Source: CAZIKF01 sp964539825 (lineage in GTDB: Bacteria > Muiribacteriota > UBA6191). From it: DNA of 26,585 nucleotides. The position numbers and the translations under genes were made by a program. The stretch spans positions 1 to 26,585 of the forward strand of contig CAZIKF010000053.1 of NCBI GenBank assembly GCA_964539825.1. The letters are read 5' to 3'. A model generated the notes under the pieces. The model worked only from the letters and a program-made list of their open reading frames with translations. It was not told the origin of the DNA and did no database searches. Positions 6,454 through 15,492 of the stretch are shown here, piece by piece. Within the stretch, counting starts at the first letter, position 1. The number at the start of each line of letters is the position of its first letter.

Positions 6454-8331
6454 ATGGAACTCATTAGACCTACCGTTGTACTTGTTGGAATACTAGTCCT
6501 CTTCCTGGCTGTGAAGACAGCTATATCGTTGGGCTGGAAACATCGTCAATCCAAATTTATCCGAGTATTTGGTTCCCTGCATCTTGCGGTGACCCTGATC
6601 GCTTCATTAGCTACCCTGCTCGGAATCACTACATTCCTTGAATCCTCCCATGGAACTGAGTATGTCGTTCGCACGATCTATCGTTCCCGATGGTTTGAAA
6701 TGATCCTGATCGGCATCTGGTTGAATATTTTTTCAGCTACGATCCTGAGATTTCCGTTTCCCTGGAAAAAAATCGGCTTCGTTCTTACGCATATTGGAAT
6801 CCTCACCCTATTGATTGGTTCTTTGATGACAAGGCTGACTGGGATTGAAGGCACCATCACCCTTTCGGAAGGGAACTCAAGTCATAGCCTGGCTCTTCAG
6901 GGAAACGCCCTGAGAATTCAAAGTAGCTCAGACATCGTAGCTGAGGTCCCCGTGGATGCCCCGGGGAAAGTGTCTCTTCATAAAGACCTCGACCAGGAAG
7001 GGAATCTAAAAGTCGAAGTTATGGAGTATCACCCCCATTCAGAACTTGGCCATCAATATGTTGAGAATCCTGATTCCAAGAGCAAACCCAATCCAGCTAT
7101 CCATTTTGAAGTCCGAAGTTCCATGTTTCAAATTGATAAGTGGCTTTCCATGAGAAATGAGGATTTACACCGACCGGACAGGGTCACTGTGGGTCCCGCT
7201 AAGATTTCTCTCAAACAGATCAGCTCAAAAGAAGAATTGGAGAATTATTTCAAGGAACCCGATGAGAAAAAGGCGGAGTCCATTCCTGTGGCGAGGATTT
7301 CCCTCGATGAAGGGAAAACTTTTCACCAATATAACGTCAAGGAAGTTCTGGGAAAGAAATTCACCATACCCGATTCCGAGATAGAGATAACGATTACCGG
7401 CTTTTTTGACAACGCGACTGTCTCTGAGAATTTCAAGATTGTGGAACACCCCTCCCCTGGCTTCAATCCAGCGATAACTTTTGAAGTTATGAATAATTTC
7501 AAGCATCCCGGACATGATGCGGAGGGACACGAGCACCATCCCCATACATCCGTTCGCTTTCAGGTACATCCCGAGTACCAGGGATCCCATAAAAGCGAAT
7601 TCAAGGAACCCATGATTCTTCTGGAAGGTGTAGAGGCTCCCCAGACAGCTAGCGGAGAACTTCTCTTTCTAGCCATGCCCGATGGCAAATTTTATTATCG
7701 AATCAAATCATCCAAGGGACAGGAATCCGGACCCGTGGAACTCAATAAAATGGTTAAAATGGGATGGAATGACGCTATTTTGGTAGTCCGAGAAGCCCTA
7801 AAGAGTGCTGAGGTCAAACGACACATTAATCCGGTAACCATGAAACCAAATCAGAAAACATCCCTGCCTTTTGTAAAGGTTCGTCTATACAACCAAAAGG
7901 ACACAACAGAACCTAAAATCTTCCTCTATGGTGAACAAAGCCAGCTTTTTTTCGCCGAGCGTCAATTCAACCTTACCTTCGGAGAAAGAAGCCTGGAATT
8001 GCCGTTTGAGGTTACTCTGAAGGATTTTCGAAAGATTGATTACCCCAATACAAGCCGGGCAATGTCTTATGAAAGTGATGTCAAGGTGAATAACCTTGAT
8101 GGGATCCAAACTGGTGTAAGTTCACTTTCCACTACCATTTCCATGAATAATGTATTGGACTATCGAGGGTGGAGATTCTTTCAAGCCAGCTTTCGAATAG
8201 AGGGAGACACAGAATACAGTACATTTCAGGTGGCAAAAGATCCCGGAATCGAAACGATCTACCTGGGTTCGATTATTATGGTATTGGGCATTTCTTTGAT
8301 GTTTTGGTGGAAACCTGATGGACGGAGATAA
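6454..8331 (+). CDS. resB: ResB-like cytochrome c biogenesis protein
   Basis: A 625-residue membrane protein, the ResB (Ccs1) half of the System II cytochrome c synthase that brings heme to the outside of the inner membrane and attaches it to apocytochromes. Four hydrophobic segments lie near the N-terminus (about residues 6-26, 40-62, 80-100, 108-128) and one near the C-terminus (about 597-617), with a large periplasmic domain of about 460 residues between. FGSLHLAVTLIASLATLLGI and the helix VLTHIGILTLLIGSL with His113, a potential heme ligand, are typical. The periplasmic domain has a His-rich patch (HDAEGHEHHPH, about residue 350) which could bind metal. It ends one base before ccsA. No thioredoxin-like ResA/CcdA is in the window. 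Confidence 0.85.
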   Translation: MELIRPTVVLVGILVLFLAVKTAISLGWKHRQSKFIRVFGSLHLAVTLIASLATLLGITTFLESSHGTEYVVRTIYRSRWFEMILIGIWLNIFSATILRFPFPWKKIGFVLTHIGILTLLIGSLMTRLTGIEGTITLSEGNSSHSLALQGNALRIQSSSDIVAEVPVDAPGKVSLHKDLDQEGNLKVEVMEYHPHSELGHQYVENPDSKSKPNPAIHFEVRSSMFQIDKWLSMRNEDLHRPDRVTVGPAKISLKQISSKEELENYFKEPDEKKAESIPVARISLDEGKTFHQYNVKEVLGKKFTIPDSEIEITITGFFDNATVSENFKIVEHPSPGFNPAITFEVMNNFKHPGHDAEGHEHHPHTSVRFQVHPEYQGSHKSEFKEPMILLEGVEAPQTASGELLFLAMPDGKFYYRIKSSKGQESGPVELNKMVKMGWNDAILVVREALKSAEVKRHINPVTMKPNQKTSLPFVKVRLYNQKDTTEPKIFLYGEQSQLFFAERQFNLTFGERSLELPFEVTLKDFRKIDYPNTSRAMSYESDVKVNNLDGIQTGVSSLSTTISMNNVLDYRGWRFFQASFRIEGDTEYSTFQVAKDPGIETIYLGSIIMVLGISLMFWWKPDGRR

Positions 8332-8332
8332 A

Positions 8333-10093
8333 ATGAAATCTTCACGCATTGGCATATTTCTGGCCGCGATGGCTCTGTCATCTCTTGTAGGCTGGCTTAT
8401 CTGGAACCAGGGAGCCTTTCGCATCGCTCCAATCTCCTATGAGTCTTTACGGCCGGTCCTGGTGCTAAACGAGGGGCGAATCACTCCCTTTGACACCTAC
8501 GCTAGAAAATTTGCCCTGACCCTTACGGGATCTGAAACGCCCAAGTTAAAAGAGTTTAGCGCAAGCCTTCAAAAAGATCTCAATAGGGACAAGATCTCTT
8601 CGAAAATGAACGCCATGGAGTTTCTTCTGCTCTTGATTTCAAGGGATGATCCACTCGTTGAAAAGGTCCTGCGTATCGATCATCCTGAATTAAAGAAAAT
8701 GCTTGGAATTGACCCGGATCGAAAATTCATCGCGTTTCAAGATGCTGCCGGAAGTCCTGTTCTCGATGAGCTTCGTAGAGCCTATCACCACAAGCAGGAA
8801 GAAAAAATTCCTCTCAGCTCCCTTGATGAGGCCTTTATTGAACTCAATACCCAGGTCAATATGCTCTCTGAGCTGGTTCAAGGCTCCTCGCTTTCTTTTT
8901 ATCCTAAAAACTCTGATCGCTATACTGACTGGGCCGGAGTCACATCCCTGGAAGGCTCCTCTGATCCTGACGCTGAGAAAGTATTCCAGAGTTTTCAAAA
9001 GATGCTGCATGCCAACTACTTCGCTAATCATCCTCAAAAAAAGGATGTGAAGGTTCCGGGAATCAGTACGGCTGATATGGACCATCAAGAGAACTTTGAT
9101 GAAGCTGTCACAGCTATTTCGAAGGTTCAACGAAACCGATACAGCTCAGATCCCAGTATCTTTTCCAAGGCACCCCAGGAATTGATCTACAACCGGGTAA
9201 AACCTTTTAGGATTGCTTGGATCATCTATTTGATCAGCCTGATCGCAGGAGTACTGGGTCTTCTATTTGCACTGGAATACCTGGGAACACTAAGCTCTTC
9301 GCTGATGATTCTTGGTTTTCTTTCTCACACCTTTGGTTTGGGATTGAGAGTCTTGATCCTCGATAGGCCTCCAGTAGGAAATATGTATGAATCCGTGGTT
9401 TTTGTGGGCTGGTGTGTTGTCTTTTTCTTTCTGCTCATACTCGGCAAGCAAAAGAGTCATTTTCTGCAAAACACAGCGGTTCTAAGCGCGTCCCTGATTA
9501 TGATCATGGCAGATCTACTACCCATGTCACAAGAGCTTGGGATGCTGGAAGCAGTACTGCGCAGCAACTACTGGCTCACCATACATGTCCTGACCATCGT
9601 CGCGTCCTACGGCGCCTTTGCCCTCGCGTGCGGGATAGGACACTACTATCTCTACCTCCTCCTCACGGGAGCACCCGGCCATACCACCGCCATGAAAGGC
9701 CTTGCTGATTCAGTGTACCAATCCATCAAAGTTGGAGTGATACTCATCGGTGCGGGTACAATTCTTGGAGGAGTATGGGCCAATGAGTCCTGGGGGAGAT
9801 TTTGGGGCTGGGATCCCAAAGAGACCTGGGCACTGATTTCATTTCTTGGTTACCTTGCGCTGTTACATGGCAAAAAGGCAAACTGGTTCGGTGACTTCGG
9901 AATCGCGGTGGGAAGCCTGATTGGATTCCTGCTAATCTTGATGACCTGGTATGGAGTCAACTTCGTATTGGGAATCGGGCTCCACTCCTACGGATTCGGC
10001 TCAGGAGGAACCCATTACGCACTGGGTTTCGTACTCGCGGAACTAACCTTCCTCACAGCTGTATACCTGCGAAGACCAACAGCCACCAGCTAG
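8333..10093 (+). CDS. ccsA: CcsA/ResC-type cytochrome c biogenesis protein
   Basis: A 586-residue membrane protein, the heme-handling partner of ResB. After an N-terminal membrane segment (about 6-23) comes a roughly 260-residue periplasmic region beginning with RPVLVLNEGRITPFDTYARK, a motif I associate with long CcsA forms. The second half is the polytopic CcsA domain: PVGNMYESVVFVGW, a helix with His418 (LTIHVLTIVASYG), the WWD heme motif WGRFWGWDPKETWALI (487-502), and His551 in GLHSYGF. The start at 8333 is preferred (GGAG upstream, one base after the resB stop); ATG 8318, overlapping resB, is possible. ResB and CcsA together would form the heme lyase. Being two separate proteins, they differ from the fused CcsBA form. 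Confidence 0.88.
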   Translation: MKSSRIGIFLAAMALSSLVGWLIWNQGAFRIAPISYESLRPVLVLNEGRITPFDTYARKFALTLTGSETPKLKEFSASLQKDLNRDKISSKMNAMEFLLLLISRDDPLVEKVLRIDHPELKKMLGIDPDRKFIAFQDAAGSPVLDELRRAYHHKQEEKIPLSSLDEAFIELNTQVNMLSELVQGSSLSFYPKNSDRYTDWAGVTSLEGSSDPDAEKVFQSFQKMLHANYFANHPQKKDVKVPGISTADMDHQENFDEAVTAISKVQRNRYSSDPSIFSKAPQELIYNRVKPFRIAWIIYLISLIAGVLGLLFALEYLGTLSSSLMILGFLSHTFGLGLRVLILDRPPVGNMYESVVFVGWCVVFFFLLILGKQKSHFLQNTAVLSASLIMIMADLLPMSQELGMLEAVLRSNYWLTIHVLTIVASYGAFALACGIGHYYLYLLLTGAPGHTTAMKGLADSVYQSIKVGVILIGAGTILGGVWANESWGRFWGWDPKETWALISFLGYLALLHGKKANWFGDFGIAVGSLIGFLLILMTWYGVNFVLGIGLHSYGFGSGGTHYALGFVLAELTFLTAVYLRRPTATS

Positions 10094-10107
10094 TTTCCAC
10101 TCCTCTT

Positions 10108-10127
10108 CAGGAATCGACTGATTCCTG
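10108..10127. terminator. Hairpin after ccsA, possible terminator
   Basis: Perfect 8-bp stem, CAGGAATC and GATTCCTG, with a 4-base loop (GACT), 15 bases after the ccsA stop. No T run follows, so intrinsic termination is uncertain; it may instead be an mRNA 3' end stabiliser. Confidence 0.38.
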
Positions 10128-10167
10128 GCCTGGCGGGGAATCCGGGCAAACCAAATATGTTTGGGCA

Positions 10168-10173
10168 TATAAT
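10168..10173 (+). promoter_or_regulatory. -10 box just ahead of the first cyclase gene
   Basis: A perfect TATAAT ends only 11 bases before the GTG start at 10185; no good -35 box is visible. A transcript starting the usual distance downstream would have a leader of only a few bases. A 14-base dyad, CCAAA TATG TTTGG (10151-10164), lies just upstream and could be an activator or repressor site. Confidence 0.4.
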
Positions 10174-10184
10174 GCTGTACTTAC

Positions 10185-12773
10185 GTGGTTCAGCTCGCAC
10201 TCTTTCTGTTTTTCCTTTGCATTCCTGGTTTCTCTGACCCTGAACAGTCAGCCGGGAGATTTGCTGTTACGCAAAAGAATCTCTCCCTGGATGGAATCAG
10301 GATTGCCCCAGCCGCCTACAGCCCAGAAAACCCTGAGATTTTAGAAGGAATTCAAGTTGTAGATGGACTCCCGGCCCTTAGTCTTGAGAGTTTCTTTCAA
10401 CTCGGTGTTCTTCATTTTACCCAACCCCTGGATCTGGAGGTTGCGGGAATCCAAATGAAAATCTGGATAGACCCGCAAGATCCTCCCCAGGGAGTCAGAA
10501 AACTTCAATACTCTGCTGGCCCTAAGAGAGTTGATATCCATCGGTACCATTCCTTTCATTCTCTTCCCAGGGGTGTTTGGACTACCTGGACTCTATGGCT
10601 TTCCTTTCCGGATAAGGAGGAGGATTTCAAACTCTATTCTAAATGGTCAGCTCCTCAAAAATTTGAAGGCGTTCGGGTCCTCCCGGGAACCGGGGGAACT
10701 GTATATATCCATTCCCTGGCACGCATTGTACCTCCACTCATGCCCACAGACGCCTTGCAGAGTGCTCGGAAAAGATTTCCATCCCTGTTTGCCAAACCCT
10801 GGAGCCTATCCCTGCTATGTATAATTCTGACCCTCTTTATTCTCTGCATTCTGGCGGGCTCCCGTCGCAAAATTTCTCTATTTTTTTTGGGTAGCTTTCT
10901 GCTGCCTGCGATAGGAATTCTGGTTTTTCTAGGGATTGTGGGTCAATCCACCCTCCAAAACATGGAAGAAGCTAGAATCTACAAAGCAAAGAGATCGATG
11001 GTTCGTCAATTTCGCAGAATCCTAAAACTGCAGGACTCTATAGAGCAGAAATTCCAATCCGAACTTCGAAAATTTCAGCAAGAAATCCTCAGCTTTGTCA
11101 AAAGCAGGCGGTCCCAGGGGGAAGGATTCGAAAGAAACTCCTTTGATAAAGAGTTTTCAGTCTATTCCACTAAAGGAAGAATTCCGCTCAACCAAATTCA
11201 CTCCATCGATCCATTTGACCAATTTCTTAGCGCTAAACTAGCTGAAACCGGCCTCGAGATTCTCGTAACTAACGGGAAGGCAATTTGGTATTCTCTGCGG
11301 GATAGCGCTCACATCACTAAGGGTGCTTATGCCAAAGTACTCCATAACCTACTATACAGGAACTTTGATCCTGAATCCGCCGGTAAATTTCAAAGTGCGT
11401 TTCGGTCATCCCAGGAAGCCGTTTTAGAAATGAGAAAACTGTTTCTGGTGGGCGATAATCTCAGGGATGACTTTCTCAATAATCCTGCTCGTTTGTATCA
11501 AATTAACATTACCGAATCTCCTTATCCATGGATCGAGGCCAGGGACTTCTGGACCTTTCTCTTAGAACCGGAAAGCGGATTCCCATGGCTCTCCCTGGGG
11601 GTCATCCGCTCTGATACTCTAACGGTCTTTCTGGAACAAGAATATAGACAAAACTCCCTGTTACGATCTCTGGACGATGAATTCAACACTCCCCTGGACT
11701 ACTTTGTTTCCGGTTTCTCCTCACAACGCTTCTTCCCCCAAGAATATGATAATTCAGAGATGTTCAGCCTCTTATCCCAGAAAGCCAGGGTTACTCAAAA
11801 GCTCATCTTTCAATCGGTCTTCCAAGATGATCATCTATACTTTTATTTAAGCGGCCCCGTGGAGAAGCAGCCGCAGGTAGCTTTGACCTTAAGAATCCAG
11901 GGAGATGAAATCTATAGGTCTTTGCAAAAGGATCAAAACCGACTTTACTTTGGTGCCCTCTTTCTTTTGGCTGTGTTGCTAGGGATTTGCCTGCCATTCT
12001 CATTTTCCGTCACCAGACCTATCCTGAAGATCAGTAGGGTATTGAAAAGAGTAAGAGCGGGAGATCTCTCCCAGGATCTTGTTGTACGGGGATATGATCA
12101 GTTTGCCAGCGCTGCCAGTCACTTTAATGGACTCATTGAACAGCTAAGGGAAAAGGAACGCCTCTCCAAGTTCCTCTCACAAATTGCCTTGAGATCCCTG
12201 GAGAGTGGTGAGCGGGAAGCCACACGCCAGACTGTGGGAATTTTATTTTGCGGCATTCGAAATCTGGACGAACCCTCTCACCAGTCCTACTCCCTACGAC
12301 TGGATATGATTCGTCAATTTCTGCAGCTATTCGAACAAGTCCTTGCGCAGTCCGAAGGCATGTTAGACAAGTTCACGGGTCACGCAGCTATCGCCCTTTT
12401 CACAGGGGAAGACTCCGTTTCCCAAATGCTTGATACCTGTATTGAACTTCGTTCAAAGGTTTTAGATCAGAATGAAAATACAACCCCTGGACAATTCCAC
12501 CACCTGGAGCTAGGTATTGGAATCGCGACAGGTCCTGTTGTCCTGGGACCGGTTGGTCCGGACTTGAGAAAGGACTATACGGCAATTGGGGCCACGGTAA
12601 ATATGGCAGCCAGGCTCCATGGGCTGGGAGATTCCAGCAAGGAAGTCACCATTCACCTGGATACACCAAGTAGATCCGCAATCAAACATATCAAGAAATA
12701 TGAGATTGCAGAGCGCCAAGACGTTGCTATAAAGGGGCTACAGAAAAAGCAAACCGTTTATGAAATTTTATAA
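10185..12773 (+). CDS. HAMP receptor with C2-like class III cyclase domain
   Basis: An 862-residue membrane receptor. Order: hydrophobic signal sequence (1-17), periplasmic domain to about 205, two membrane helices (207-225, 230-251), a second extracytoplasmic domain (252-586), a third helix (587-609), HAMP (about 608-660), and a class III adenylate/guanylate cyclase domain (684-862). In that domain both metal-binding aspartates are missing: Gly690 replaces the Asp of the FxDIR motif (ILFCGIR) and His733 that of the GD motif (KFTGHAAIALF). The purine-binding Lys729 and Thr799 and the transition-state Asn806 and Arg810 (VNMAAR) are kept. Alone it should be inactive; it matches the C2 half of a heterodimeric cyclase. 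It overlaps the next cyclase gene by 14 bases. GTG is the first start after an in-frame stop; no ribosome site is visible. Confidence 0.85.
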   Translation: MVQLALFLFFLCIPGFSDPEQSAGRFAVTQKNLSLDGIRIAPAAYSPENPEILEGIQVVDGLPALSLESFFQLGVLHFTQPLDLEVAGIQMKIWIDPQDPPQGVRKLQYSAGPKRVDIHRYHSFHSLPRGVWTTWTLWLSFPDKEEDFKLYSKWSAPQKFEGVRVLPGTGGTVYIHSLARIVPPLMPTDALQSARKRFPSLFAKPWSLSLLCIILTLFILCILAGSRRKISLFFLGSFLLPAIGILVFLGIVGQSTLQNMEEARIYKAKRSMVRQFRRILKLQDSIEQKFQSELRKFQQEILSFVKSRRSQGEGFERNSFDKEFSVYSTKGRIPLNQIHSIDPFDQFLSAKLAETGLEILVTNGKAIWYSLRDSAHITKGAYAKVLHNLLYRNFDPESAGKFQSAFRSSQEAVLEMRKLFLVGDNLRDDFLNNPARLYQINITESPYPWIEARDFWTFLLEPESGFPWLSLGVIRSDTLTVFLEQEYRQNSLLRSLDDEFNTPLDYFVSGFSSQRFFPQEYDNSEMFSLLSQKARVTQKLIFQSVFQDDHLYFYLSGPVEKQPQVALTLRIQGDEIYRSLQKDQNRLYFGALFLLAVLLGICLPFSFSVTRPILKISRVLKRVRAGDLSQDLVVRGYDQFASAASHFNGLIEQLREKERLSKFLSQIALRSLESGEREATRQTVGILFCGIRNLDEPSHQSYSLRLDMIRQFLQLFEQVLAQSEGMLDKFTGHAAIALFTGEDSVSQMLDTCIELRSKVLDQNENTTPGQFHHLELGIGIATGPVVLGPVGPDLRKDYTAIGATVNMAARLHGLGDSSKEVTIHLDTPSRSAIKHIKKYEIAERQDVAIKGLQKKQTVYEIL

Positions 12774-15483
12774 GATTCAGATTCTTTTCATCCTGGCACT
12801 CACCGCCGTATACCTTGGAGGCAGCGCTGCCTCCTGGTGGCTGGCCAGTTCAAAAGAGTATGACCGTCAGCTTTCTACCTTCCATGGCATTTTGGAAGAC
12901 CGCGAAGAATTCCTCAAAGACCTGATTCCTCAGGAACAGGAAGAATTTCCCAACTATGAAAAGAAACTTACCCTGTTGAAACTGTTGCATTCACCCTGGA
13001 TTCGGCAGGTTAGATCCATTCTGACAAACCCCAAGAAGAACTGGAAAAGCCAATTGAAGACACTGGGAATTCCATTTCCAAAGGCATCCGGGCTGTTCAT
13101 CGGGCGTGGTTCCAGGGTCCTCTATCAAACTGGCAGGAAATTTGAAGAAACACTCGGTGAGAAATGGGCCAAGCAAACCTTCCTTGCCATTCAGGGCGGC
13201 CAGGATACTTTCATGAAAAGACAACGTCTCTATTTCATGCCGATCAGCTTTGAAGAGTTTCAACAATTCCGAAATTCCTTTCAGACTATTTTTTACTATG
13301 GCAAATTTATTTACAGGTATTACCTGGAGATTGGCCCCTTCAGACTCCTTTTGCTTCTAGGTCTAAAGGAAATTTCCCAGGGTCGTTTGGGTGAAGAAGT
13401 CCAAAGCTATATTCTGAAACTAGATCCTTCCCTGAGTCCCTCCAAGGGGGATGTTTTCGAGTTTAACTGGCAACAAGTTACCGTTGCTGATAATGCCGCT
13501 GGACTGAAATGGAAGGGAAAATACCCGAGTTTTCCGGAGTATCTGGTGCAGCGGCATTTTTGGAATCTGGGATTTCTACTGGTTCTAATCTATGTGGCCT
13601 ACCTGGGTGGATTTCGTGTCTTCTACCTTCGATTCGAGTCCAAGGTATTCGTCAGATATTTTCTGTTTTTAGGTGTTCTTTACCTGTGCCTACTTTATCT
13701 TGAAAGATATATTCACAGGGGAACTCTCCTTTTGGATCACCAAAGGGCAGAAGAGGCCTGGGAAAGTAGTGTTAAGCAATTAGACAGGGGGTTTCAGACT
13801 TATTTAGAAGAACTTGGTTCCAGGGTTCGATACTCCTTTAAAAATAAAAATCCACTAAATGATGATACGCTCTATAAGGATGGACTCCATGCGCTATTAC
13901 TCTCCCCCCCTTCCAATGCCACCCAATCTTCCACGAAGATCGATTCCTTTTCCAGTACTTACCTTCTTCGTTTGACACTCTCTCTGGCAGCTACCCATTT
14001 TAGTTTGGGGGAAGCTGGTTCCAGAGCTGATAAGCCAGTTGCAAATGAGTTGGAAGTCTATAAATCTAACCTCTTGGTTCGAACTGCTATTAGCAGACAG
14101 TATGAAATAGAAAAACTGGAATCAAAAGTTCCTACCTGGGTTAAGTCTGCGGACGATAGCGATCCTTATTTTGCCGAAAACATCTTTGATGAGGGAGTCA
14201 AAATCCTGGGCCAGAAGGGTGAATGGTTACATCACCAGGTTCTTATGATCAAGCAATACTTCCTGGGTCTCATCGAAAATACTGCGGAGGGTCCCAGGGT
14301 TCTGGGTGCAACCATTAACGCGGGTTCCGCATTCTTGAGGTACTTGGAAGAAGCTGCATTTTCAGAAGGGAATCCACTTGCTGGCGGAGTCTTTATGGTT
14401 CAGTCAGCCGATGGCCAATTGTTTACTTTTCCCAGGGCTGAACAATGGGATCGTGAGTTTTTCGAAGAACATTGGAACCGGACCCGCCTTAGTTCTGAGG
14501 GATCCATCCGAATCGAGGTCAATTCGAAGAACTACCTGGGTACTTTCTATCCATCTGAAGCAGTCGGCAGCTTTCGCTATCTCATTTTGCAATCCGAGGA
14601 TGAAGTTCTGCGCACATCCAATGAACTAAAGAAACGCTTTGCGAACTTCCATATTTGGTTTTGGATATTCGGTTTACTTTTCAGTGTGTTCCTGGCAAGG
14701 GTAATCATTCGTCCCCTTGAAGTACTCAGAGAAGGATTTCAAAAGTTAAGAGCCAAAAATTTTGACTTTAGTCTTTCTATCCGGGGGGTTGATGAGGGTT
14801 CACAAATGATTCAGGGATTCAATGAGATGGTGGTAGGCCTTGCCCAGAAGGAAAAAATGATCCCTTATGTAAACGCGGCATTGCAGGATTTATTAGAAAA
14901 AAAGAGTGATAGCGAAGATAGCGAGTTATATAGCGGTCGTGCCATAGTTCTGATGTCGGATATCCGAAGTTTCACTACACTTAGCGAGGAGCGCAATCCT
15001 GAAGAAGTTGTGGAAATGCTCGGAGAGTATTTCGGATTCTGGCAAACAAGAGTGGAACGATACCAGGGCGTAATCGAGAGATTCATCGGTGACGCGGTTG
15101 TGGCACTCTTTTTCGAGAAAAACAGCCGACACTTTGTTCAGCAGGCTTTGCAATGCTCACTGGAAGTCCAACATGACCTGAGAGCCTGGAATAAAGCTCG
15201 CAAGGCCCGGGGGTTGTTTGCAGTTAAAAATGGGGTTGGTCTGGCCCTGGGAGAAATAGCCTTTGATTTGGTGGGAACAGCAGAACGAATGGAATTCCTT
15301 TCCATTGGGGAACCCATCGAAAGGGCCGAGTTATTGGAGACCAAAACAAAGGCCGGAACCAGTACCGACATTTTTGTCGATTATCAGGTTGAGAAAGAGC
15401 TCAGGGGACTATATGACTTTGAGAAGAGAGGAGAGCTAAGCCGGGGAGAGACCTATTTCGAAGTGATCGAGGGAGAGGAGTAA
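12760..15483 (+). CDS. HAMP receptor with C1-like class III cyclase domain
   Basis: A 907-residue membrane receptor with the same layout as its upstream neighbour: membrane anchor (7-27), extracytoplasmic domain to about 267, two helices (268-290, 300-318), a second extracytoplasmic domain (about 320-630), a helix (631-650), HAMP (651-703) and a class III cyclase domain (728-907). Both metal-binding aspartates are present, Asp734 in VLMSDIRSFTTLSEE and Asp778 in RFIGDAVVALF. The other catalytic residues are gone: Arg774 stands for the purine Lys, Leu847 for the Asp/Thr, Glu854 for the Asn and Leu858 for the Arg (SIGEPIERAELLE). This is the C1 pattern and complements the neighbour. The ATG lies inside the end of the upstream gene without a clear ribosome site, suggesting coupled translation and fixed stoichiometry. 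Confidence 0.87.
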   Translation: MKFYKIQILFILALTAVYLGGSAASWWLASSKEYDRQLSTFHGILEDREEFLKDLIPQEQEEFPNYEKKLTLLKLLHSPWIRQVRSILTNPKKNWKSQLKTLGIPFPKASGLFIGRGSRVLYQTGRKFEETLGEKWAKQTFLAIQGGQDTFMKRQRLYFMPISFEEFQQFRNSFQTIFYYGKFIYRYYLEIGPFRLLLLLGLKEISQGRLGEEVQSYILKLDPSLSPSKGDVFEFNWQQVTVADNAAGLKWKGKYPSFPEYLVQRHFWNLGFLLVLIYVAYLGGFRVFYLRFESKVFVRYFLFLGVLYLCLLYLERYIHRGTLLLDHQRAEEAWESSVKQLDRGFQTYLEELGSRVRYSFKNKNPLNDDTLYKDGLHALLLSPPSNATQSSTKIDSFSSTYLLRLTLSLAATHFSLGEAGSRADKPVANELEVYKSNLLVRTAISRQYEIEKLESKVPTWVKSADDSDPYFAENIFDEGVKILGQKGEWLHHQVLMIKQYFLGLIENTAEGPRVLGATINAGSAFLRYLEEAAFSEGNPLAGGVFMVQSADGQLFTFPRAEQWDREFFEEHWNRTRLSSEGSIRIEVNSKNYLGTFYPSEAVGSFRYLILQSEDEVLRTSNELKKRFANFHIWFWIFGLLFSVFLARVIIRPLEVLREGFQKLRAKNFDFSLSIRGVDEGSQMIQGFNEMVVGLAQKEKMIPYVNAALQDLLEKKSDSEDSELYSGRAIVLMSDIRSFTTLSEERNPEEVVEMLGEYFGFWQTRVERYQGVIERFIGDAVVALFFEKNSRHFVQQALQCSLEVQHDLRAWNKARKARGLFAVKNGVGLALGEIAFDLVGTAERMEFLSIGEPIERAELLETKTKAGTSTDIFVDYQVEKELRGLYDFEKRGELSRGETYFEVIEGEE

Positions 15484-15492
15484 GTGAAATAT

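Noticed and set aside
8690..9130. A 146-codon open frame on the minus strand inside ccsA
   Set aside because: It lies wholly antisense to a well-supported gene, has no ribosome site and no recognisable motif.
10690..12773. First cyclase as a simply decaying gene
   Set aside because: The frame is intact over 862 codons, and only the metal-site residues are lost while all partner-side residues remain, which random decay would not produce.
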